Assembly (NCBI GenBank): GCA_045590535.1
Contig: JAZNRE010000044.1
Location: forward strand, 1-64,000
DNA: 64,000 nucleotides
Direction: 5' to 3'
Source: UMGS755 sp045590535
GTDB lineage: Bacteria > Bacillota > Clostridia > UBA1381 > UBA9506
Below, one piece after another: positions 57,311-64,000 of this stretch (the stretch's first letter is position 1; each line of letters begins with the position of its first letter). The translations under genes and the position numbers were made by a program. A model generated the notes under the pieces. That model had not been told where the DNA came from and ran no database searches. It was given only the letters and a program-made list of their open reading frames with translations.

Positions 57311-58483
57311 TTGGATATCAGAGAACAATCACTTATAAAACATGGCGAATGGAAAGGTAAAATTGAAGTTGTTTCCCGCACAAAAGTGGAAAACAGCAAC
57401 GACCTGTCGCTTGCATACACACCGGGCGTAGCAGAGCCTTGCCTGGCCATTCAGAAAGACATTGAAAAGTCTTATGAGCTAACAAGAAGATGGAACCTTG
57501 TTGCCGTTATCACCGATGGCACAGCGGTACTGGGTTTAGGCGATATTGGCCCTGAAGCCGGCATGCCGGTTATGGAAGGCAAGTGTGTTTTGTTTAAAGA
57601 ATTTGCCGATGTTGATGCATTTCCTCTTTGCATTAAAACCAAAGATGTGGATGAGCTTGTGCAAACCATTTATAACATTTCTGGCAGCTTTGGCGGCATT
57701 AACTTAGAAGATATTGCAGCTCCCAGATGCTTTGAAGTTGAAAAACGCCTCAAGGAGATTTGTGATATTCCTGTGTTCCATGATGACCAGCATGGAACAG
57801 CCATTGTTGTGGCAGCGGCTCTTCTCAATGCCCTCAAGGTAGTTGGCAAGGAAATTGATAAGGCTAAAGTGGTTATTAACGGTGCAGGCAGCGCCGGTAC
57901 AGCTATTGCAAACCACCTTTTGAAGCTAGGCGTTAAAAACTTAATTGTTTGCGATAAATTCGGTGTTATTTGCGAGGGCATGGAGGGTCTCAGCGAGGCG
58001 CATGCCATCTTGAGTAAAAAGACAAATCCCGAAAAAATTCAGGGCACTCTTTCCGATGCTCTTTGCGGAGCGGATGTGTTCATTGGTGTTTCTGCACCCA
58101 ACATCGTGTCGGAGGAAAATGTTAAGTCCATGGCAGATAAGGCAATTGTGTTCCCCATGGCAAACCCCGTCCCCGAAATTATGCCCGATTTGGCGCTTTC
58201 TGCAGGTGCAGCTGTTGTGGGCACCGGCCGTTCTGATTTCCCCAACCAGATTAACAATGTGTTAGCTTTCCCCGGCATTTTCAGAGGTGCTTTAGATGTG
58301 AGAGCCAAAGACATTAACGAAGAAATGAAAATGGCAGCATCTTATGCCATTGCCGGCATTGTATCCGATGAGGAACTGAGTGCAGAATACATTCTGCCCA
58401 AAGCCTTTGACCCCAGAGTTGGCAAGGCCGTGGCTGAGGCTGTTGCAAAGGCAGCTCGTGAAAGCGGCGTAGCAAGAAAATAA
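57311..58483 (+). CDS. NAD(P)-dependent malic enzyme
   Basis: Oxidatively decarboxylates malate to pyruvate, or runs in reverse. N-terminal malic domain with 'LSLAYTPGVAEPCLAI', 'VITDGTAVLGLGDIGPEAGMPVMEGK', 'FGGINLEDIAAPRCFEVE' and 'VFHDDQHGTAIV' (in part metal ligands). Rossmann motif 'VVINGAGSAGTAIANHLL' and C-terminal 'VGTGRSDFPNQINNVLAFPGIF'. 390 aa, the short form without a phosphotransacetylase domain. TTG 57311 lies four bases after GGGAGGG, and no ATG fits. It has its own promoter, operator and terminator. Confidence 0.95.
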   Translation: MDIREQSLIKHGEWKGKIEVVSRTKVENSNDLSLAYTPGVAEPCLAIQKDIEKSYELTRRWNLVAVITDGTAVLGLGDIGPEAGMPVMEGKCVLFKEFADVDAFPLCIKTKDVDELVQTIYNISGSFGGINLEDIAAPRCFEVEKRLKEICDIPVFHDDQHGTAIVVAAALLNALKVVGKEIDKAKVVINGAGSAGTAIANHLLKLGVKNLIVCDKFGVICEGMEGLSEAHAILSKKTNPEKIQGTLSDALCGADVFIGVSAPNIVSEENVKSMADKAIVFPMANPVPEIMPDLALSAGAAVVGTGRSDFPNQINNVLAFPGIFRGALDVRAKDINEEMKMAASYAIAGIVSDEELSAEYILPKAFDPRVGKAVAEAVAKAARESGVARK

Positions 58484-58493
58484 ATTTGATTAT

Positions 58494-58540
58494 AAAAAAG
58501 CGAGCCTCTTATGGTAAAACATAAGAGGCTCGCTTTTTAT
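58494..58540 (+). terminator. Terminator after the malic enzyme gene
   Basis: A 19-base-pair perfect stem (AAAAAGCGAGCCTCTTATG and its complement) with loop GTAAAA and a T run. It can act in both directions. Confidence 0.95.
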
Positions 58541-58549
58541 TGTATATCA

Positions 58550-58665
58550 TAAACCACGCTAAATCAGCGTGTTTCAATAAAGATAACCGTTGAACAAAGC
58601 CTCCCTTACAAAGCCCTCCTTGCCTAAAGGAGGGGGGACCGTCGCAGACGGTGGGAGGATTTTGG
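58550..58665. repeat. Structured dispersed repeat, copy 2
   Basis: The same order as 20035-20160: CACGCT/AGCGTG; CCTCCTT/AAGGAGG (58615-58633); ACCGTC-GCA-GACGGT (58638-58652). Stem bases differ from copy 1 but pairing is kept. No gene. Confidence 0.75.
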
Positions 58666-58759
58666 TGGGAGACCATCAGAGGTGGTGGACGAGATGGATG
58701 CGATGTCAAACAAGAGGGATTGTCATCTCTTTCCGTTTTGTATGCCCTGCCGGGCGGGC

Positions 58760-58860
58760 CTACTTTTGTGCGACAAAAGTAGCAAAAACATAGGGGAGTT
58801 TCGATTCTCCCCCATACCCCTACGAAAACGACACAGGAGCTTCGCCCCTGGACCCCTTTT
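58760..58860. repeat. Cluster of three short inverted repeats
   Basis: CTACTTTTG-TGCGA-CAAAAGTAG (58760-58782), GGGGAG/CTCCCC (58793-58812) and CAGGAGCTTCGCCCCTG (about 58841-58857), directly after repeat copy 2. No ribosome site or credible frame. The remaining bases to 59018 show nothing clear. Confidence 0.5.
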
Positions 58861-59018
58861 ACATAGAAGAATAAATTTACATAACCCGTTTACGGGTGGC
58901 AAGTTGCGACACTATGACTAGCAGGCCAACCAAAAACGCCAATGTAGCGTAGCAAATTGTATTCGAACTATAACTGAAAAACCCCCCCGTTATACGGAGG
59001 TCAATTATTTGGGAAATA

Positions 59019-59648
59019 CTATATTGCCAAAGGTCTATATTCAGAAGAAAGAACAGAACAAACAGCTGAGCCGTTGGTTGATTCAATGATTTTCTTCTGC
59101 AAATCTTCAAGGTCTTGCGTGCGGATGCAAACCGTTGCGGCTACATCCTGACCAAAGGTGGCATCTTCAATGGTAAGCCCCTCTTGTTCCAATAAATATT
59201 GCAGACGATTATACTGGTCATATTGAACCTTAATCTGCAGGAGGGTGCAATCGGTCATGATAGAAATAATACCCTTATCAATGCCCATTTTAGCCGCCTT
59301 GGAATAAGCTCTGACCAAACCACCGGCACCTAACTTTGTGCCGCCGAAATAGCGGGTCACCACCACGGCGACATCGGTTAAATCTTCTTGTTTTAAAACC
59401 TCCATAACAGGCATGCCGGCTGTGCCACCGGGTTCGCCATCGTCAGAATAGCGGGCAATGTTGTTTTCGCGAACGATGTAGGCATAAACATTGTGATTAG
59501 CATCAGAAAATTCCTTGCGCATATCCTGAATGAGCGAAAGGGCCTCTGCCTCTGTTGTGGCAGGGCGGACGGTGGCAATGAAACGGGATTTTTTTTCAAT
59601 CAATTCATCCCGACCGGATTGTTTAATTGTGCGATAATCTTTCTTCAT
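59019..59648 (-). CDS. yigZ: YigZ/IMPACT family protein
   Basis: 209 residues. N-terminal UPF0029 domain with 'KKSRFIATVRP', 'ANHNVYAYIV', 'YSDDGEPGGTAGMPVMEVL' and 'VVTRYFGGTKLGAGGLVRAY', then a C-terminal ferredoxin-like domain (about 140-205). The family is linked to translation/peptidase regulation; its bacterial role is not settled. GGGAGG precedes ATG 59648. Convergent with the malic enzyme unit; hflX lies upstream on the same strand after 33 bases. Confidence 0.92.
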   Translation of the reverse strand: MKKDYRTIKQSGRDELIEKKSRFIATVRPATTEAEALSLIQDMRKEFSDANHNVYAYIVRENNIARYSDDGEPGGTAGMPVMEVLKQEDLTDVAVVVTRYFGGTKLGAGGLVRAYSKAAKMGIDKGIISIMTDCTLLQIKVQYDQYNRLQYLLEQEGLTIEDATFGQDVAATVCIRTQDLEDLQKKIIESTNGSAVCSVLSSEYRPLAI

Positions 59649-59681
59649 TGCTACCTCCCGTTGTCAGAAATATATTCATGA

Positions 59682-60965
59682 TTAGTTATCTTCCTTTAAA
59701 TAGGCTTTAAAGCGATTATAGGCTTTGGCATCCAGCAGCACATGAATGCATGTGCCCTCCGGCTCATAGGTTTCTTCCAGCACAATGTGGTCGTTATGCA
59801 GTTCGGATAAAACAGCACCGTCGGTGTAGGGAATGAGCAGCCAAACCGCTTGTTTTTTGCCCGGTGCCACATCGCCGATGGCTTCTAAAAGCGTATCAAA
59901 GCCGCTACCTGTTTTGGCACTGATGTGCACCACCCGGTCTGCCTCGGGCAGTGAGGCAGGAAGCTCGATGCTGCCGTCTGCCGCGTCAGCCTTGTTAAAT
60001 GCCAGCACCACCGGTTTATTGGCGGCACCCAGTTCGTTTAAAATGCGGTTGACCACCTGAATGTGCTGCATAAATTCTTCGTTTGCACCATCAGTCACAT
60101 GCAGCACCACATCTGCCAAAGAAATTTCCTCTAAAGTAGACTTAAAAGCTTCAATTAAATGATGGGGCAATTTGCGTATGAATCCAACGGTGTCAATCAA
60201 CAGAATGTTGCGACCATCTTCTAAACTAAACCCTCTGACGGTGGGGTCTAAGGTGGCAAAAAGCTTATCCTCGGCATAAACCTCGGCGCCGGTTAAGGCA
60301 TTTAATAAGGTGGATTTGCCGGCGTTGGTATAACCGGCCAAAGCAACCGTGACAGCGTTATCCTGACGGCGGCCGGCACGGAGCAGCTCTCGGTGTTTTT
60401 TCACCTCATTTAGCTCTTGCTGCAGGTGGTGAATGCGGTTTCGGATGTGCCGCCTATCTGTTTCCAAACGGGTTTCGCCGGGACCACGGGTACCAATACC
60501 GGCACCCAAGCGGGAAAGCTGTGTGCCAATGCCAGCAAGGCGGGGCAGCATATATTTAAGCTGTGCCAGCTCAACCTGAATTTTGCCTTCACGGCTTAAG
60601 GCGTGGCGGGCGAAAATATCCAAAATCAGCATGCTGCGGTCAATGACCCGGCGCTTTAATGCTTTTTCTAAATTCTTAAGCTGCATGGGGGAGAGCTCGC
60701 TGTCAAAGATAACCAGGTCGGCCTCTAGGGTTTCGCAGGCCTCTAAAAGCTCCTCCAATTTTCCTTCGCCTAAATATGTTGCATTTTCGGGGGAAGGGCG
60801 GTTTTGAACCAAAGTGCCCACAACCTTTGCCCCTGCTGTGTCGGCAAGGCGTGCAAGCTCGTTTATGGTTTCTTCGGTTGTATCTTTTAAAGGGTCGCCA
60901 CTGCCGGTATGCACGCCGGCTAAAATGGCTTGCTCTTGTTTTTCTTTTGTTTCGGTTAAAGCCAT
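59682..60965 (-). CDS. hflX: Ribosome-associated GTPase HflX
   Basis: Splits stalled 70S ribosomes. N-terminal HflX domain (1-190) with 'NATYLGEGKLEELLE' and 'LGAGIGTRGPGETRLETDRR'. The G domain has G1 'GYTNAGKSTLLNAL', G3 'DTVGFIRKLPHHLIEAFKSTL' and G4 'NKAD'. A C-terminal domain follows. 427 aa. The start at 60965 is chosen because GGAGAGGAG is seven bases away; an ATG 14 codons earlier lacks one. Confidence 0.95.
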   Translation of the reverse strand: MALTETKEKQEQAILAGVHTGSGDPLKDTTEETINELARLADTAGAKVVGTLVQNRPSPENATYLGEGKLEELLEACETLEADLVIFDSELSPMQLKNLEKALKRRVIDRSMLILDIFARHALSREGKIQVELAQLKYMLPRLAGIGTQLSRLGAGIGTRGPGETRLETDRRHIRNRIHHLQQELNEVKKHRELLRAGRRQDNAVTVALAGYTNAGKSTLLNALTGAEVYAEDKLFATLDPTVRGFSLEDGRNILLIDTVGFIRKLPHHLIEAFKSTLEEISLADVVLHVTDGANEEFMQHIQVVNRILNELGAANKPVVLAFNKADAADGSIELPASLPEADRVVHISAKTGSGFDTLLEAIGDVAPGKKQAVWLLIPYTDGAVLSELHNDHIVLEETYEPEGTCIHVLLDAKAYNRFKAYLKEDN

Positions 60966-61013
60966 GGGTTTGCTCCTCTCCATTTTATGTATCAAATCAT
61001 GGCGCAAAGAAAT

Positions 61014-62276
61014 TTATTCGTCGCACAAGGTCATTGCGTTTTGGGCAGCGTTCATGCCGGCTAAATACCCTGTTGAAAAAGCGATTTGCAGGTTATAGCC
61101 GCCGGTGTAAGCATCCACATCAATCACCTCGCCGGCAAAATAAAGCCCAGAAACAAGCTTTGACTCCATTGTCTTGGGGGAAATTTCCCGGGTGGAAACA
61201 CCACCGGCGGTGATAATGGACTCGGCAATGGGGCGGGGGCGTTTAACGGTGAGGGGCAGGTGCTTGAGAAGATAAACAAGGTTTTGCCGTTGGGTCCGTG
61301 TGATTTCATTCACCTTTTTTCGTGGGGCAATACCGGAAAGCCGCACGATAATGGGAATGAGTTTTTTGGGCAGCAACATATCCAGGCTGTTAATGAAATC
61401 TTTATTCATTTCGGCGGCAAAATCCCGCAGGATGCGGGCGTCAAGCTGGCTTTCATCCAGGGCAGGCTTTAAGTCAATTTCAACCCGATATTGATTCTTG
61501 TCAAAATCCCGCATGTGGGCGCTGGCGGAAAGCACCAAAGGACCGGATAAGCCAAAATGGGTTAAAAGCATTTCGCCGTTTTCTTCATATATTATTTTAT
61601 CCGTCTTATCAAAGGCGCGCAAGCATACATTTTTTAAAGAAAGACCCATAGCCTCTTGAGGCCAATGCTCTTTCGTTTCTAAAGGAACGAGAGAAGGCCG
61701 AGGGACAATGATGGTGTGTCCCAGGTTTTTGGCAAAGGAAAGTCCGTCACCGGTTGAGCCGGTTTGGGGATAACTGAGACCACCGGTGGCAATCACAACG
61801 GTGTGGGCCGTTATTTTTTCGCCGTTTTTAAGAACTACGCCTTTGGCGGCACCATCTTTTGCCATAACACCGGCTACCTCTTTGTGTAAACGAAGGGACT
61901 GACCGGCGTAATCAGCAAAAACCTTAACAACATCGGCGGCCCTGTCGCTGACAGGGAAAATCCGTCCGCCGCGTTCAACCTTGGTTTCGACGCCGTTCTG
62001 GCGCAAAAGGGCGCACACATCTTCGTTATTAAAAGCAGAAAAAGCGCTGTATAAAAAACGATTGTTTGAGGGGATTTGCGCCATAAATTCAGTCATATCG
62101 GCGGCGTTGGTAACATTGCAGCGACCCTTGCCCGTAATCATCAGCTTTTTGCCCGGACGGTCGTTCTTTTCTAAAACCAGGGTTTTGGCGCCCATAGAAA
62201 GAGCTGTACCCGCAGCCATCAGCCCTGCAGCGCCACCGCCAATTACAATTACATCATAATCCATGCCATCACTCAT
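61014..62276 (-). CDS. BaiN/HI0933-type flavoprotein
   Basis: FAD-dependent oxidoreductase of the HI0933/BaiN family. FAD motif 'DVIVIGGGAAGLMAA', 'KLMITGKGRCNVTN', 'VIATGGLSYPQTGSTGDG', and the C-terminal 'GLYFAGEVIDVDAYTGGYNLQIAFSTG' (in part). 420 aa. BaiN was linked to bile-acid reactions in one gut species, but most homologues have no proven substrate. The start is uncertain: ATG 62276 is only one base after GGAG, and ATG 62264 (MDYDVIVIGGG) matches relatives better. It lies 48 bases upstream of hflX on the same strand. Confidence 0.88.
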   Translation of the reverse strand: MSDGMDYDVIVIGGGAAGLMAAGTALSMGAKTLVLEKNDRPGKKLMITGKGRCNVTNAADMTEFMAQIPSNNRFLYSAFSAFNNEDVCALLRQNGVETKVERGGRIFPVSDRAADVVKVFADYAGQSLRLHKEVAGVMAKDGAAKGVVLKNGEKITAHTVVIATGGLSYPQTGSTGDGLSFAKNLGHTIIVPRPSLVPLETKEHWPQEAMGLSLKNVCLRAFDKTDKIIYEENGEMLLTHFGLSGPLVLSASAHMRDFDKNQYRVEIDLKPALDESQLDARILRDFAAEMNKDFINSLDMLLPKKLIPIIVRLSGIAPRKKVNEITRTQRQNLVYLLKHLPLTVKRPRPIAESIITAGGVSTREISPKTMESKLVSGLYFAGEVIDVDAYTGGYNLQIAFSTGYLAGMNAAQNAMTLCDE

Positions 62277-62413
62277 TCTCCAAAATTCTTACTTTTTAGT
62301 ATAACAGACAGTTGAAAAATTATCAATATAAAGAAACTGGGAGATATATTGAGTAATTAAGAGGAATATAAAGTAGAAAAGAGTTATTTTAAAAATATAA
62401 CCGCACATAATAT

Positions 62414-62442
62414 TTGCCAAAATAAGAAATATTGAGTAATAT
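62414..62442 (+). promoter_or_regulatory. Promoter of groES-groEL
   Basis: TTGCCA (62414-62419), 17 bases, TAATAT (62437-62442). The CIRCE operator starts 12 bases later. Confidence 0.6.
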
Positions 62443-62453
62443 ATACTGTAGAT

Positions 62454-62480
62454 TTAGCACTCGATAGAAGAGAGTGCTAA
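62454..62480. promoter_or_regulatory. CIRCE operator before groES
   Basis: TTAGCACTC (62454-62462), nine-base spacer, GAGTGCTAA (62472-62480): perfect. It should be bound by the HrcA encoded at 258. Confidence 0.97.
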
Positions 62481-62523
62481 CAATGTGTTTAATTTATACT
62501 TAACATAACAAGGAGGACTCATC

Positions 62524-62808
62524 ATGAACATCAAACCCTTAGGCGACAGAGTGGTTATCAAAATGGTTGAAGCGGAAGAAACCACCAAAAGCGGCATTAT
62601 TTTAACTGCCAGCGCAAAAGAAAAGCCCCAAATGGCTGAAATCGTTGCAGTTGGCCCCGGTGGCTTGGTTGATGGTAAAGAAGTTAAAATGGAGCTTAAG
62701 GTTGGCGATAAAGTTATCACCAGCAAATATGCAGGCACAGAAATTAAATTTGACGATGTTGAGTACACAATCTTAAAGCAGAGTGATGTACTTGCAATTG
62801 TGGAATAA
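62524..62808 (+). CDS. groES: Co-chaperonin GroES
   Basis: Lid of the GroEL folding chamber. 94 residues with the standard start 'MNIKPLGDRVVIK', a mobile loop with 'TTKSGIILTASAKEKPQ', the roof hairpin and 'GDKVITSKYAGTEIK'. AAGGAGG precedes ATG 62524. First gene of the operon, controlled by CIRCE; groEL follows after 19 bases. Confidence 0.98.
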   Translation: MNIKPLGDRVVIKMVEAEETTKSGIILTASAKEKPQMAEIVAVGPGGLVDGKEVKMELKVGDKVITSKYAGTEIKFDDVEYTILKQSDVLAIVE

Positions 62809-62827
62809 TTAAGGGAGGAAATGAAGC

Positions 62828-64000
62828 ATGGCAAAGGATATTAAATTTGGCGAAGAAGCAAGAAAAGCTATGGAAGCCGGCGTGAATAAGCTGGCTGACA
62901 CAGTTAAAGTTACATTAGGTCCCAAAGGCAGAAATGTCGTTTTGGATAAAAAGTTTGGCGCACCCTTAATCACAAATGACGGTGTGACCATTGCAAAAGA
63001 AATTGAACTGGAAGACCCCTTTGAAAACATGGGTGCACAGCTGGTTAAAGAAGTTGCTACCAAGACAAACGATGTGGCTGGTGATGGTACCACAACCGCA
63101 ACTCTTTTGGCACAGGCTTTAATCCGTGAGGGTCTTAAGAATCTGGCTGCAGGTGCTAACCCCATGATTTTGAGAAAGGGTATTGCCGGTGCGGTTGACA
63201 CAGCGGTTGACTACATTGTTAAGTCCAGCGCAAAAGTAAACGGCAAAGACGATATTGCCCGTGTTGCATCTATCTCTGCTGCCGATGAAAAAGTTGGTCA
63301 GCTGATTGCCGATGCTATGGAAAAGGTTTCAAACGACGGTGTTATCACAGTTGAAGAATCCAAAACCGCCGAGACCTATTCTGAAGTTGTTGAAGGTATG
63401 CAGTTTGACAGAGGCTACATTTCTCCCTACATGGTAACCGATACCGAGAAAATGGAAGCCGTTTTAGACGATGCTTATATCTTAATTACCGATAAGAAAA
63501 TTTCCAACATTCAGGAAATTCTGCCGTGCTTGGAGCAGATTGTGCAGCAGGGCAAAAAGCTGGTTATCATTGCCGAAGATGTTGAAGGCGATGCGCTGGC
63601 AACCTTGCTTGTAAACAAACTGCGCGGTACCTTTACCTGCATTGCTGTTAAAGCCCCCGGCTTTGGTGACAGACGCAAGGATATGCTCAAAGACATTGCT
63701 ATTTTAACCGGCGGTGAAGTGATTTCTGAAGAGCTGGGTCTTGAACTGAAAGAGACCACCATCGATCAGCTTGGTCAGGCTCGTCAAATCAAAATCTCCA
63801 AAGAAAACACCATCATTGTTGACGGTGCCGGCAATGCTGACGAGATCAAAGCCCGCATTCATCAGATTAAGGCACAAATCGAAGAAACCAACTCTGACTT
63901 TGACAGAGAAAAACTGCAAGAGCGTTTGGCTAAACTCTCCGGCGGCGTAGCTGTTATTAAAGTTGGTGCTGCAACCGAGACCGAAATGAAAGAGAAAAAA
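62828..64000 (+). CDS. groEL: Chaperonin GroEL (3' end outside the window)
   Basis: Open from ATG 62828 (AGGGAGG upstream) to the window edge, 391 codons of an expected 540 or so. N-terminal 'MAKDIKFGEEARKAM', 'TLGPKGRNVVLDKKFG', 'ITNDGVTIAKEIELEDP' and the ATP-site 'NDVAGDGTTTATLLAQAL' are intact, as is the apical domain start. Truncation is only by the window boundary. Co-transcribed with groES. Confidence 0.98.
   Translation, partial: MAKDIKFGEEARKAMEAGVNKLADTVKVTLGPKGRNVVLDKKFGAPLITNDGVTIAKEIELEDPFENMGAQLVKEVATKTNDVAGDGTTTATLLAQALIREGLKNLAAGANPMILRKGIAGAVDTAVDYIVKSSAKVNGKDDIARVASISAADEKVGQLIADAMEKVSNDGVITVEESKTAETYSEVVEGMQFDRGYISPYMVTDTEKMEAVLDDAYILITDKKISNIQEILPCLEQIVQQGKKLVIIAEDVEGDALATLLVNKLRGTFTCIAVKAPGFGDRRKDMLKDIAILTGGEVISEELGLELKETTIDQLGQARQIKISKENTIIVDGAGNADEIKARIHQIKAQIEETNSDFDREKLQERLAKLSGGVAVIKVGAATETEMKEKK

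Overview
The window looks like a chromosomal segment of an anaerobic, endospore-forming member of the Bacillota (class Clostridia). The reasons are: an electron-bifurcating [FeFe]-hydrogenase operon, sporulation genes (gpr germination protease and a SpoIVFA/SpoIVFB-like pair), HrcA/CIRCE heat-shock control, S-layer-homology proteins, AGGAGG ribosome binding sites, TTG/GTG starts and TTGACA-17-TATAAT promoters. The genus cannot be fixed from sequence alone. No phage structural gene, transposase, CRISPR array or rRNA is visible.

Layout. 1-5997: end of a probable holA, then hrcA-grpE-dnaK-dnaJ behind a CIRCE operator, with lplA attached. 6062-8193: M18 aminopeptidase and a convergent membrane protein of unknown function. 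8370-13462 (minus): the hydCBA operon with a 2Fe-2S ferredoxin and a GHKL ATPase, behind a promoter carrying a Rex-like operator. 13842-19956: truB-ribF, an LCP cell-wall ligase with rsmA, and GTP-type PEP carboxykinase. 20375-33337: ddl, murI, DUF1934, argS, two S41 proteases flanking an M23 protein, a 1050-residue double GT-C glycosyltransferase, rlmB and a ROK glucokinase. 33534-40477: envelope genes (NDP-sugar dehydratase, membrane protein, two SLH proteins) and an orphan MsmX-type ABC ATPase. 40665-46239: pyrK-pyrD-pgi-thrC-prmA. 46414: tRNA-Val, then a patatin-like protein.

47500-49346 is a small accessory island. It holds a LexA-type repressor whose catalytic Lys is Arg, a divergent Cro-like protein, a four-Cys mini-protein and a 128-residue protein. 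GTTGC-N5-GCAAC operators lie at its promoters. After it come a SpoVB/Wzx-like flippase (49384), spoIVFAB-like genes behind a possible sigma-E promoter, a second XRE regulator, tRNA-Trp, gpr, tRNA-Pro, a secreted protein followed by a 53-residue peptide gene, tRNA-Ala, malic enzyme, yigZ, hflX and a BaiN-type flavoprotein. The window ends in CIRCE-groES-groEL (groEL cut by the window edge).

The long gene-free stretches are not empty. 15741-16168 holds a terminator, an inverted-repeat element and the LCP promoter. 19957-20374 and 58484-59018 hold two copies of one structured repeat with compensatory stem changes. 54502-55443 and 56585-57310 hold tRNAs, terminators and three copies of another repeat family, with tRNA T-arm fragments. 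13463-13841 holds the hyd control region and the truB promoter. 46240-46575 holds the tRNA-Val transcription unit.

Together the genes describe core housekeeping (protein folding, translation, nucleotide and wall synthesis) plus fermentative redox balancing through bifurcating hydrogenase, malic enzyme and PEPCK. The most unusual material is the small repressor island, the secreted-protein/peptide pair, and the structured and tRNA-derived repeats.
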